A stretch of 64,000 nt of DNA from Saturnia japonica (GCA_033032175.1 CM065309.1:16554001-16618000); one strand, 5' to 3'; shown: positions 28,701 to 40,324, counted from the first letter of the stretch. The notes: generated by a model not told the origin, from the sequence alone. Translations and numbers: made by a program.

Positions 28701-31700
28701 GCCACTACGCATATTATTACAACTCCCGCGCGCAACCAATGATCAACTATTTTTTTCATACTATCTTCACTCGTTTTATTATTTCCATCAATAGCCGTTC
28801 CTCTATTATCTTTATAATGAGTTGCTTTATTTTTCTTCTGAAGTGCAACATCGATTCTGCTTTGGCAAATACCTAGTTTTTAAGAAAGCTGTTTTGCAAA
28901 TTTCTGAATCACAGAGAAAATGTTCTCGAGAATATGTCCTGTTTGAATTTGTATTAACATAACATCTAGCTTTATTATTTTGTTTAACTTTTCCACAAAT
29001 GAAAGTACACCGACCCTCATAAAACCCAAGAGACCAGAATTGGTAAAAAATCCGTTTACAATAATCCCTAGAAATAATCTCTGTGAATTTTTTTTACATT
29101 GACAATACAATGTTTCATCAAAGGCTTTTGGCAATACTTCTTTACCTTTAGCACTGATATACTTTTCATTGGTATTACTCCTCGTTTCCGTTCATACCTT
29201 GACTGATCTGCAATTTTTCGCTTCCTTCCACGTTTAGGTCTACAAGTTTCACTTATTTTTAATCGACTTTTGCAATAATCAAATTACTCGTTTATTGGGT
29301 CTATTATTGGAATAGTGCTAGATGACTTTTCTAAGTTCTCATTATTACAGTTTATTTGCTTTGTATATATACTACTTGTATAAGTATCTGTTTCTTTTAT
29401 ACGAACATTGAAATCTATATTTGACTCATCTATATCTACAAAAATAACATTATTTATATTATGATTAGAAGTTTCGACTTCTATTACAGCAATAGTTTCA
29501 TTTCCCTCGAGATCATGGCATAGCGAAGAATGCATATTCTGAACAATATCCAGATCTTCTAAGCGTATAAGGCCAGAGCTTTCAAAAGAGTTTTCTTTAC
29601 TATTAATATGGTTCGAACTAACATCACGTTCGAATTCTTTTATAGTTAACGAACACGAAGCAGTATTTTGAAACTCGAGACGAGGAACTTTTTTAACTGA
29701 GCTAATATTGTCACTTCATTGTCGGATGTATCCAAAAATTCCCTATTATGTTCTTCTCCTGCCTCCGATTCCTCCGAAATGCATTCAGATGAGGCTTTAC
29801 AAGCCATCGTGACTAATTTTCTGGCTCTAGAGCACATGGTACCGAAAAATAAAATATAAAACTACCTTAGCTACTTGTCATCCCAAGGTTTGATACTTTG
29901 TAGCACAATTTAAAATCGTTAAATTAAATTTAGGCAAAAACCAATCAATTATTATAATTTGAAGGAAAGTTACGTAGATGTGGTAAATAAAATATACTTT
30001 TATAAACTTGATTTTATTACGTACAACTTTACAATTACAGAACAAGAAGTGACAGCAGGAAGGAAGGGCCATACGTTCGATTTTTTTTTATTAATAGTAC
30101 ATTTATGAGTACGATAAGAATATTAAAATAAAAAGTAAAGATAATTAGACAATATATTTCATAATTAATTTATCCAGAATAAAAACTGATCCGCATTTTA
30201 CTACATTTCCAAAAAAGCTTTAATGTACTCGTAAAGCTACATAAATATTATGCAATAATCAGGTAAACTTCAAAGTATTTAAAATTATTATTTATACAAT
30301 TCTATTATTATTTGCTTTTAAATTAATTTCCTGTGAATTAAAATAGATGATTGGTACAACGATATTATAAAGAAATTTGATCTATTTAATGATAAAAACC
30401 AATGAAAATTTTATAAATAAACTTACCTTGTTTTCGTTGCAACAAATACTCTCACTAAATTCTTTAGAAATTTACTAAACGTACACTAAACAGTCAAAAT
30501 AATGAAATATTGTGTCTTAAGATAATTATTTATAATTTTTAAATTAAAAATCCCGTAAAAAACTTAAAAAAACACTATTTTTCCAGGGCTGGGATTTTGG
30601 GCGTGTTTTGACATTTTTGTGATTGATTATTTATTGCAAAACGACCTATTAAGAGTCTTAAATAATACATTAACATATTTTTCAATAGATGGTACTAATG
30701 CTCTCGCTTTGAGTATTTTTTGTAGCGTTAATCATGCCCTATAGGCCTAGATGTCGTTAACTCAAATTTATGTTTTTGTGGGATAACACATTATTGCATA
30801 ACATGGCTCATGTTAGTGTTAGTCCACAGCCTTTCCTAAGTCGTGCTACTGTACTCGAGTCTTGGTTTTGCGCATCTAATCACTTGCAGTAATTCTCTGC
30901 AGATCGTCAACTTTATCTACAGAGCGGTGCGGCATCCTAGATAACCTTATTGCCTATAGTTGGTTCTATTCGAGAACTCGTCCATCCCAACGGTAGTCAG
31001 TTCTACGAAAGATATTATGACGTCAGTATCTACGTTTCGGCACTGTATGTCACTTCATCGATACGATACCTGTCATACAATTGATCAATAATAAGTCTTC
31101 TTTTACCTTGTCCAAATTCGTTTTGAGACGTATATGACGATTGGAATAGTTCGAGGGTGTACATCATTTCCTTCTCAATATCCAAGAGACTTGGTGTTCT
31201 GAACAGAGTGCGTCGTTTTTTCTCGCCCGGCCAACCCGGCTACTTACTTTATAAGGCTTAAGTTCGGCCGTACACTAAAAATTCTTCGGATCTATAGGAT
31301 GTTCCAGTACTTCCTCGATGCCCTGAACAGGTTACAGCGACAGGCAATCCTCATTGTGAATGATACAAATGTCACTAAGAATAAATTTTATCCTTTCCAC
31401 TGCAGAACCACTAATCTACACGATAACTTCCATCAAAGCACGAACTAATTCTTACCTTTGCCGTACCGTGCCGATGTGGAATAGTTTCTTAGCCATGTTC
31501 CTTTCATCCTATAGTATTGGGTCCCCCAAACAAGGCGTTATATCGACAACTGTCAAATCTATCTCACCGACAACGTTTGCCGTTATTTTTGAACTGTATC
31601 TTCCTGCAACATTGTTACTTTGCCGAGCTGGTATAAAAATACTTTTTTTATCGACTCTGTCATAACGTTTATCGGCCGTTTTCAATAACCTATTTATCCG

Positions 31701-34700
31701 TTGTTTCAGTTACTAACGATAGACAAATATAACCTTTTCCCTTACTTTTTTCAATAATCTATCAATGGATAGTTCTTCGCATGTACATAATATATATCAA
31801 TATCCTATAGCTTGAATAGATAAGAGGGAAACCAATATCTGTCTTAAGTTAAAGATAGTACTTATTACAAATGTGTACTAATCCGGTATCAGAACTCAGG
31901 TATGTTATTGAAAACGGCCGTATGTCATGTGTTCTGTGCCATTAATGTTGGCGTTTCGAACTTTCCAATCGAGTGTTTCACGAATTTTAACACTTTCATA
32001 AACAGTTTTAGAGCAATGTCTCGCTGGGCTCTTCGATGCCGTCGACTAGGTTTTGTTCACTGATTCTGTAATAGATGCAGAATGTATATAAATATCTCTA
32101 CACCTCGATGTACCGGTCGCAACGATTCTAAAACAACTTAGGTAGGTGTCGATAGAGTATAAAGCGTTTTAATAATCCACGAAGGCGATACAAAGCTGAC
32201 TTTACTCTAATTTGCAGTCTTCTGTGCTATTTGGATGCGGCATAACTATAGTGCTAAATCCTCTTCAAAACCCAAACTTCTCTTTAGTAGGTACTTGCTG
32301 GTAATCACAATACTTAAAATCTAGAAACAACTTCGTTATCTGGTCATTTTAATAAGGTGAATACTAATCTCTGTAGAATAACGTGCTTGTTACGAGAACT
32401 GAAGTCTGATTAAGTATTTATTTTGAAAACTTTACCGTTTTCATTTTAAGTGTTATACTTAGATATGTAGAAGTAATAATTTATTTTAAAGGAGGTTTGA
32501 AGTGGTTTGATTTTGTTAACTTACTTTTTTTGACAAGACTTGCATTTATATCTATCTGGTTATTTTAATTAATGATTAATATGTATCTATGTAGAAGAAT
32601 AACGTATGTTATTACATAATTTTAAGTAATTTGTTTTGGGAGTTTCAAGTGTTATAGAAAGAAGTATTTGTTTATTTTAAGAGATTTAAGTTTAATTTTA
32701 GCTTCAAACTTTTTGATAGGTTATTTTGTGAATAATTAACATTAAAAAGAATTTTATATAGTACTTTGACTTTTCATTACTTTTCTACAATCCCAGGACT
32801 TCGGGATTATTTATACACAGTCCCGAAATCCCGGGATTATAAAAAAAGGCTGGAATTGAATCTTCTATTTGTACCATTGTTATTGCAATCGCCGTTTAGG
32901 TAAGACTCGCGCTGCCAGTGTATAAGCTTGGTCTGTGCTTTTGACTCATGACTGACTCTACAAATCATACTTTTCCCATACTCCATATATCAATTTGAGC
33001 CCGGGCCATCAATATTATCTTGTTTACAATTACAATTATTTCCATGTCTCCGTAATATATTATTATAACCTACATAATTTATGTTTAACTTTCAAGTGAA
33101 ATCATACGTGTCAATTATAAAACAACAAAATGACATGCTATATGTCTCACGATAAGCGGTCGTTGTATTCCATAACTGTACATAGTTAGGTACAGTTCAT
33201 CTCGAAGAGTAGGTAACTACCTACTTAGAGTTCCAGAGTAAATATATTTACTTGCTCCGTGATAAACCTTAGATAGATTGGATCACATGTTCATGTGATA
33301 TACAATCATGCCTATAAAACGGAAACAGTTCTGCGAACACAATTTCAGTAAAGCATAAAATGCTGTGGCAGTTTGGCGCTGTTGCTTCCCTAGCCACCTT
33401 CATATTCATAGAGTTAGGTACCTTTAATTTATTAATAGCGATACCTTGCGAATTCACCCTCCTTACATTTCTGCTTTGTTCCATCAGGATTGTACCGTCA
33501 AGTTATATAGCCTAGACCCTAGAACCTTAATTAATTAAGGGGTTATTTAAAGCATTTTTTTTTTAATCGAAGTATTAGTTCTTGGTATTATGCCGTTTAA
33601 ATATACTCACTTTTCAGTTTAGACACTTAGACCTACAAACCTTCAGAAGTACCCAGTGAACACACCACGATATGTGTAAAATTTATGTAAATATGACGTT
33701 TATGAACGGGTCAAACGATGTTGGAGTTTATAAATCTCATGTATCCCAACATACATGATTTTCCATATTCATTGCGTACATTCGATTTTGCGCACTCACG
33801 GCACTAACACAAAACTTTGTACCTTGGTGTCGGTCGGTCTACCGCGATACAGGATTTATATCCTAATGCAGGGATCTACAGTTTATTGTCATACTCTGTA
33901 ATGTTAATTTTGTAATAAAGATTTATGTATTTGTATAATGTAGGTAGTATTTTAGGCCATACTAGACGTTTTCTGTACTTTCCAGTAGTTAATAACTCGA
34001 CAACAGCGCTACCTATCGAATCCTAGCATGGCTATCGACTAAACAAAGTTTTATATTATAAGTAATTATGAGCTGAATCGGTCAAATCGTTCAAAAGGTA
34101 CACGCTCACTACCAGACGCACACAAGATTAACATATTATATAAAGATAGGTAAATTATCCATATCCATAATAATATGTCTATCTATTACGTGTCTCTTAC
34201 AATCCTATTAGTGCCCAGTCTCTCGTCCGTGGAGTGTTTACTTTGTCCTATATTGTTCAGAGTAGAGTTTAGAAACCTATAGGGTTTTCTAAATTTTTGA
34301 TTTGTAATGAAAATAGGTAACCTTAACCTGTTATGACTACAACCGAATGCCATTTGTCAAACTATAATAGCAGCACGCTATGATGGCCGTTTTGACACAT
34401 TACAATAGTTAAGTGAAATTTAAATTTATTTTCGAAAACAATTTAAGTAATCAAATGCGTTTTTTGGATTACAGATGAACGTATGCAACATATAAGTAAT
34501 TTCCTTGATATCATATCACAGAGAATGACAACTTTGAGGACAATAAAAATGTCAGTTTTATGTCATCTGAATATGCGGTGACCTGCGTATGACCTGTGCA
34601 TGATATCAAAGTAAAGTAACATGTTTACTGGGTTACTGCTGATTTACTTTTGATTTGAATATGTTTGTAGGTGTTGCTTCCATAGTCAGACCTTGCATAT

Positions 34701-37700
34701 TGTATGTTCAATCATCATCAATATTTGTGTATTAAGAAATAGTTAATTTTTAGCGTATCTGGCCCAGAATTTCGGCGATGATTTACGGCAATACTTAAGA
34801 GAAACGCTCACAGAAGAGTGCAAGAAATATGGTGCCGAAAATAAAGTAGAAGATATTGAGGTAAAAACCAATAAAAAGAGATTTTCAAACCAAAAAAACT
34901 GAGTATTATTCGGTAAACTCACTTAAAACATTTTTTTTTTGTTTCTATATGTAAAAATTACCTAGATGTAAAGATGTAAAAAAGCTATCAGTCGTTACAT
35001 ACCTACTTAGCGTCCTATTTCACGGGCGGTTGCTAGAGAGTAATAAGACCACAGAACGAAATAAGACCTTAACTATCGTAAAAAATATATTAATGTTCGG
35101 TTTTATTATGTATATTTGATTTTGTGTCATCGATTAGGTCATATTTCATAAATTAAGTGTTCATGAACTTTTCTAGGCCGCTGGTCGTGCTTTCTTTGAG
35201 TGCCAAAAAGAGCTGGTGGATATGAAACAGTTCAAGAATGAAATTGAAACAAGAATGAATGCTAAATGTAACGGAGCTCTCGATGAGGTATTCAAAAAGT
35301 AGGTATATTATCCATTGATTACTATTATAATATTTATAAATATACCTAAATTTACTAGTTCGGTACATTAGATCCCAAGAGGTAGGATGGCTGTCAAGAG
35401 ACATATATTAGGTCCTTACACATGAAATGGGCGTTTTGTACGGGAGGAATATAAAGTGTTTTTTTTTGTAAAATATATTTAATTAATCAAAGTATGCACC
35501 GTTGTTATCTATGCACTTTTGCCATCTCATAGGTAGTTCAATGATCCCTTTACTAAAAAAAACCATGGGGCAAGAATCAATAAACTCTTTGAAAGCGGTT
35601 TAGACTGCCGCATCGGATTTTTTTTTCTTGTAAGAAGTTGTCTAAATTCCGGAAAAAATGCTAATCTGTTGGAGCAAGGTCCAGTGGGGGTCCGAGGAGG
35701 AGGAGGGGGGTCGATGGATGTCACAGACATTCCAATTGTAACTCATCTAACTTAGAGGTTGTTTGTTGTGCAGTGTGTGGTCTTGCGTTGTCGTGAAGCA
35801 GCAGTGGCCTAGAGCGATTGACCAATCTCGGTTGTTTAGCAGCTAGTTCTTCCTTCATGGTTTGCAGTTGCTGACAATAGATATCTGCCGTAATCGTTTG
35901 GCCAGATTTTAGAAAGTTGTAGTGAACGATATCGGCACTCGTCCACCAAACACTCACAAGTAACTTTTTCTGAGTCAATTTATGTTTAGGGCAAGATTTG
36001 GCTGGGTCTCCAAGGTTCAGCCATTGCGACGAGCGCTTCCGATTATCCTACAGTATCCACTTTTCGTCACAAGTAAGGATTCGATTTAAAATCCCTTCAT
36101 TATTGTGTCGGTTGAGCTATGTAACATAGCAGTCGACGCGTGTTTGCAAGTTCGATTCACTCAATTCATGAGGTACTCATCGTTCAACTTTTTTTACTTT
36201 CCCGATTTGCTTCAAGTGGATTAATACAGTTGTATCACTTACCCCGAAGCCTGCAGTTATCTCTGAAGTGCTTTGTGATGGATCCGCTTCCACAATAGCC
36301 TTTAATTCTTCATTTTCCACTTTAGTCTCCGGCCGTCCACGGGGTCGGTTCTGAAGGTCGAAATTTCCAGAACGAAGACGTTGAAACCAAAAACGTACCG
36401 TGCTTTCTTTTGAGACACCAGCGCCGTACACATCATTAATTCTTCGAGCTGTTTCTACAGCACTGGTGCCACGGTAGAACTCGTACTCGTAAATATAACG
36501 ATATTTCATGTTTTACATTGTGCGGTAATAATCGACGCAAAAGAAAAAAATTATGAGGAAAAAACAAATGAATGACTGTTTTCAAAACTCAAATGTACCA
36601 GCTAAATTTATAAATTTGAATTTGGAATTCTTAACCAAAGAGGAGATATTTCAGATCAAAGTGGTCAGTACGACAAAAAGCTAATTTCATATGTAAGGAC
36701 CTAATATATTTCTACAGTCGTTGTTGAAAAGGTCTACATTAGGCTTGGTAAAGTTATCTATTGCTTGGTCAATGCAAATTACAATAGACCATAATGGGAT
36801 AAAAGAAAATTGCTTTAGTAATGTACTAGAAGTATAGCTACTAGAATATAGTATAGTACCTACTAGAATACTGGGCAAGAATAGTAAAAAAAGAGTTGAA
36901 CACACACACTACAAGATATGATAGACAATACAATACAAAATCTAACCAAGATAAAATGTTTTAACCACTATTCAGTCACTGCGCGAAGTCTCGGCAACTA
37001 AATAATTGCATCAACTCAGCTTTGGACAGCGTCGCACCCTGCATGGATCCCAACGAACGCGGCAACATCGTTTTAGTCAAGAACAGTACCAACCAACTCA
37101 TCGACTTTGTTTGCTACAAAGACGGAGTCAGAATTACTCGTAAGTTCCTCTTAAATTAACCGATGATTTTCACCATTAAATTTAAATTCTGTCACCAAAG
37201 TCCTATCAGTAGGTATTTCGGTAGTTTAACTTAAGAGACTTACTTCCATTCTTGATATACCTAGTATCTTAAGATACAGACGGCTAAGATACGTCGATAT
37301 ATCATGAACTGATTCCAGTCTCTTGAAAGTCTGCTTAGGTATCGAACCTTTTTACTAACACTAGGCGTAGCAATGCACTCATGAGAAAGATGTGAGAGGC
37401 GCGTCATCGACACCCCTCTTCCCGCACCGAAAAGACGTCACAACAGCTTGAGATAAAATAACCATATCACCACATGCCATACCATTAAATTGTATGGCGA
37501 GCGATATTATAATATTATAGGCAAAAATCAACAACCAAAGAAATTATATTATCTTCACAGTCCGTGACGCGTTCTAAGGTGTTGCCAAATACCAACTGCG
37601 GCTACGTCATTAATTAACATAAATCGTAGTGACACCTGGATACCGAGTCAAAGTACGTAAGTTCGTATAGTTACAATAAAGCCGAATTTGCAGTGAAAGC

Positions 37701-39946
37701 GTAGGTACCTAATGTTAAAGCCTTATATTATAATGTTAGTTTGGTAAGGTAGATTATAAATCTCCCGCCAAATATTCATCGATATTCCGACAGATGCTAT
37801 TGAGAGGAAGGCATCCTTTCTTATTCGAATGTTACCATCCCCAGCTCTATTCATCGTTAACGAGTTAAAATAAACTATCATTACAGTGAGACGCAAGTAC
37901 ATATGTAATTTAAAAAAAGACTATCGGTTTAGTGCTTTGAAGGTGCGTGGCGTGCAGTATGTCTTTTTCTAATACTTTACTCGCTTGATTTAGCTCGTGC
38001 GTATATTACTCTATCGCGCGTATCTATCTCTCTTGGTTTATGGGATAGTTCTGTATTTTTTTCTCTATCGCCAAATATGAACAGAGTACATTTGTATATA
38101 GCAAGTATGTACATATGTATTTTCAGTTATTTTCACAACACAACAGTTGTGTTGCAAAACATTGCATAAAAATTTTCAACCTTGGAATTTTACTCTCATC
38201 GAACCCAAAGAAGTTTCACTTCAAAAAATCTTTTAATATTAAGCATAGTTCAATATCTAAATATTAAAAGATTTTCGTATATATGCAAATCTACAAACAT
38301 TGAATAGTCTTATTAAACATTATTTATTTCATCATCACAGTGTTCATCGATGAGGGGGGTCCCGAGTGTCTGCAATCAAAAGCTGATCCAATCAACGATT
38401 GTTTCAGAAAGTTCATGGACAGCTTCTCTAATGTTGAAGACACTAACAGCCTCTCTACAGCCGTAAGGCGTTTATGATATTACTTACCTATAACATACAC
38501 AAAAACTATATTATAGTGTCATATTAAGAAGGTAACATCAACCCATAGATTTAATATATTTACAAAATAATATGTGAAGCAAAAACTTTCTACTCCTAGC
38601 GTACTGCGTGCACGGAAGACAGAGATTTGGCAAGGTTATAGTTTATTTGGAGAAGTGAATAAAGCTAAAATTTATCTATACTATCTGTTACTAATATATT
38701 AGATAAAATAAACGAATACTGCGAATCCTAACATAACCAGTGCCATTGAATTTAGACCCCCTAAAATATTGACATTGTCACCCAATGAAAAGTGACAGCA
38801 AGTGATATAATAGATATTCATTATTTAGGTTCATACTGCAAATGTCAAACAGAAAAAAGTCTATGATCAAAAAATCGCTGGTCGAATTTCGATCTTCGGC
38901 CGATCGTTAGTACCTATAGATCGACAACTCGAAATAGAAAGAACATAAAGTATACGCTTGTCACAGATTTAAAAAATGTTGCTTGAGAGTGCAAAGAAGC
39001 TTGTGACAGATCGAGATGGGATAAGAGACCATTTTCGTATGTGCTAAGTCGACCTTAGTATACCGTTATCTAAACAAATCCCGCTTATTGTTACATTATC
39101 CTTTGCAATTAAGTACCTACTCATTCCTTGACTCTTTCTAAATTTTACACGACTTTGTTGATTAATTTCGCACGTACTACTCGTGCGCGATAAGTTGAGA
39201 CCTGAGCGCGGTAACCGTCATTGTCGGGTCCTGGTACAGTGAACAAATAAAGAACACAACTAGCTTAGTATACTAAGAGACTAAAAAACCTATATTAAAT
39301 AATGTCGTTGCGCGCTGTACAACGCGTGTTATCTGGGAAGCGGGTGGGGAGTCGCATTCCGCGCGGGTATCAACTTATTGCGCACGAGTTATACGTAGGT
39401 AAACTTGTCTTGTTTCATCGCTCTCATCTCTCACGGTTTATAGCATAATTCCTTCTATCACCAAATACTAAACTTATTTTTCGTCCTGGTTGCGTCAGAA
39501 ACATTGCTTTTTGCTTTACAAAACGGCATAACAAATTTTGACCTTGAAATTATTCTTTCGCGGACCCCGAAGACATTTCATTTCAAAATAACTTGTACAA
39601 AGAATTGAAAGGCTTAATAAAATATTGCTCCTGCATAGTCGTATAGTCTTTAACGAATAAAATCTTTATTTGTAGGAAAAGTGCGCCAAATTCGATGAGT
39701 TGACGACTTGTTTAGTAAGCAGTTTGGAGCAGTGTAGTAACCCAATACCCGGAAATATGGTCGATTCTCTCATGAAATTTGTTCGCAATGGACTACCTTG
39801 CCCGAAGGTAAGGACATAACTATGTATCACGTAAACACACAAAGGTAAAAACATATCGTAAAATCACCTTGAATCTCTCCTTTTTGAGGACAATACAAAA
39901 ATCTTACAAATAATATTTTTTACAATATTCCTTGTTACAGAATTGA
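25283..39946 (+). CDS. gene 2: secreted 27 kDa hemolymph glycoprotein-like protein (DUF1397), 7 exons, 228 aa
   Basis: CDS join: 25283-25316, 34754-34860, 35177-35298, 36976-37139, 38341-38462, 39676-39807, 39941-39946. One open frame of 228 codons with GT-AG introns at the same positions and phases as gene 1. Signal peptide residues 1-15 (MIWKTLIFLAIAYLA, then QNFGDD). The 12 cysteines of gene 1 are kept, plus an extra one at residue 78 inside a three-codon insertion in exon 3, giving an odd total of 13. The sequon Asn124-Ser-Thr is kept. Tandem copy of gene 1; protein divergence is high in exons 2, 3 and 5 and low at the start of exon 6. Expected product: a secreted hemolymph protein of unknown molecular role. 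Introns: 9437, 316, 1677, 1201, 1213 and 133 nt. Confidence 0.87.
25671..25702 (+). repeat. (CA)16 microsatellite
   Basis: Uninterrupted CA dinucleotide run preceded by imperfect CAAACACAAA. Confidence 0.95.
25895..26030 (+). repeat. dispersed repeat family R6
   Basis: TATTATATTAAGTGAGCAAT followed by TCTTGTATG, a TTTGTATTTAGATAATGTT block and CGCCCAGATATT. Related copies at 44060-44225 and 62211-62350. Confidence 0.5.
27090..29837 (-). pseudogene. decayed transposase-like gene (WADSCAGQNR family), split by a solo LTR
   Basis: Read on the reverse strand from an ATG at 29837 (MCSRARKLV). The pieces follow in order: an acidic region (29535-29284), an Arg/Lys-rich PKRGRKRK stretch near 29230, a CxC segment (29134-28880), GNNKTSEDSMKKIVDH up to 28744, a solo LTR, then INSFPKYVSHYSRGKTD from 28298, KAPKSDTCKTC near 28110, LEHEAGKGTQEVGS near 27770, WADSCAGQNR near 27680, SGHSFLPND near 27565, and a C-terminal LPECWPEGKILSKEKIKDL near 27200. 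The order and motifs match a large family of insect transposon-derived proteins, I believe the one filed as DUF7869. Many stops and frameshifts make it dead. It sits antisense in gene 2 intron 1. Confidence 0.7.
28304..28738. mobile_element. solo LTR with perfect 5-bp target duplication
   Basis: A 435-bp insert starting TGGGGTAGCATATAATGG and ending GCGCGCAACCA, so it has TG...CA ends. It is flanked by ATGAT at 28299-28303 and 28739-28743. Removing it rejoins the reverse-strand motif DH-INSFP of the surrounding pseudogene in frame. It is much more GC-rich than its surroundings. No internal retrotransposon region or second LTR is present, so it is the product of LTR-LTR recombination. Which LTR family it belongs to is unknown. 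Confidence 0.8.
31080..31665 (+). mobile_element. LINE reverse transcriptase C-terminal remnant
   Basis: Broken frames carry the end of a CR1/jockey reverse transcriptase: LGVLNRVRRFFSPGQPGY near 31190-31245, then ALNRLQRQAILIVND near 31322-31365, then RTNSYLCRTVPMWNS near 31442-31484. Several frameshifts and stops. Forward strand, inside gene 2 intron 1. Confidence 0.6.
34754..34860 (+). CDS. gene 2 exon 2
   Basis: Acceptor TTAATTTTTAG, donor GTAAAA as in gene 1. Encodes the end of the signal peptide (AYLA) and QNFGDDLRQYLRETLTEECK with the first mature cysteine. Confidence 0.87.
35177..35298 (+). CDS. gene 2 exon 3
   Basis: Acceptor AACTTTTCTAG, donor GTAGGT, 122 nt, nine more than in genes 1 and 3. 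Encodes AAGRAFFECQKELV, then ETRMNAKCNGALDEVFK with the extra Cys78. Confidence 0.87.
35408..36704 (-). mobile_element. mariner element (cecropia/Hsmar1-like), inactivated, in gene 2 intron 3
   Basis: Inverted repeats TTAGGTCCTTACACATGAAA at the left and TTAGGTCCTTACATATGAAA (reversed) at the right, with TA on both outer sides (35406-35407 and 36705-36706). The reverse-strand transposase starts at 36509 (MKYRYIYEYEFYRGTSAVE; helix-turn-helix, KQIGKVKKVER). It then hits a stop where a Trp is expected, and further stops follow. LTCDEKWI, LLHDNARPHTA and DLAPTD survive in the right order (DD34D). Dead copy. Confidence 0.88.
36976..37139 (+). CDS. gene 2 exon 4 (first cysteine module)
   Basis: Acceptor CACTATTCAG, donor GTAAGT, 164 nt. 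Encodes HCAKSRQLNNC and the C-x8-C-x10-C-x23-C module with KNSTNQL, Asn124. Confidence 0.9.
37140..38340 (+). other. gene 2 intron 4
   Basis: 1201 nt without a gene. 37920-38240 is a GC-richer repeat (TTTGAAGGTGCGTGGCGTGC, GAACCCAAAGAAGTTTCAC) related to scraps in gene 1 intron 4 and gene 2 intron 5. Confidence 0.55.
38341..38462 (+). CDS. gene 2 exon 5
   Basis: Acceptor CATCATCACAG, donor GTAAGG, 122 nt. Encodes FIDEGGPECLQSKADPINDC through TNSLSTA. Confidence 0.88.
38590..38920 (+). repeat. repeat family R4, long copy
   Basis: GTTTATTTGGAGAAGTGAAT, AAAGCTAAAATTTATCTATA, ACTGCGAATCCTAACA and AAAAGTGACAGCAAGTGATA, matching 7225-7510 over its full length. Confidence 0.6.
39676..39807 (+). 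CDS. gene 2 exon 6 (second cysteine module)
   Basis: Acceptor TTTATTTGTAG, donor GTAAGG, 132 nt. Encodes EKCAKFDELTTCLV through NGLPCPK; 34 of 44 residues match gene 1. Confidence 0.9.
39941..39946 (+). CDS. gene 2 exon 7 (last codon and stop)
   Basis: AAT TGA after acceptor CTTGTTACAG, only 133 nt downstream of exon 6. Same micro-exon as in gene 1. Confidence 0.75.
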   Translation, partial: N

Positions 39947-40022
39947 ACTTTTGACTGGAATTAAGAGACAATTTTACCGTCATTATAATTATAAATAACT
40001 ATCATTGATAATTATGTATAAC

Positions 40023-40028
40023 AATAAA
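40023..40028 (+). terminator. polyadenylation signal of gene 2
   Basis: AATAAA 77 nt after the stop, in the context ACAATAAAGATTAATAAAAT shared with gene 1. Confidence 0.7.
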
Positions 40029-40144
40029 GATTAATAAAATTTTCAAACGTTATTTTCATTTTAAAATCAGTTTTCATATTGGTTCAAGTATTATTCTTAC
40101 GATTTATATAATAACACGTGAAGAAAAAACTTTGTACCCTTTTG

Positions 40145-40260
40145 AAGCATATTGTGCGCACGGAGTACTGTGCTATTTATATGGAGAAAGACTACAGAAA
40201 GCTAAAATTTATACAGGTATATTATGTTACAAATACATTAAATAAAATAAACAACTAATT
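40145..40260 (+). repeat. repeat family R4, short copy
   Basis: TATTGTGCGCACGGAGTACT, TATATGGAGAAAGACTACAG and AAAGCTAAAATTTATACA. Same position relative to the poly(A) signal as 22375-22500 behind gene 1. Confidence 0.5.
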
Positions 40261-40324
40261 TTAATGAAAACTATTGACCTAGATATGCAGCAATACAGGG
40301 ATGACTTTAAATTTGAAAATTAAT

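Larger units (their letters stand above)
25317..34753 (+). other. gene 2 intron 1 (9.4 kb)
   Basis: Holds a (CA)n tract, repeat R6, a decayed transposase-like gene with a solo LTR and a LINE remnant. I see nothing recognisable in 26031-27089, 29838-31079 and 31670-33930. A scrap at 33940-34145 (CTGTACTTTCCAGTAG, TATGAGCTGAATCGGTCAA) resembles 24190-24260 and 55670-55830. Confidence 0.6.

Noticed and set aside
31360..31665. 101-codon forward frame as a host gene
   Set aside because: RTNSYLCRTVPMWNS and the preceding ALNRLQRQAI mark a broken LINE reverse transcriptase end.
39666..39854. Reverse open frame over gene 2 exon 6
   Set aside because: Antisense shadow of a confidently spliced exon.
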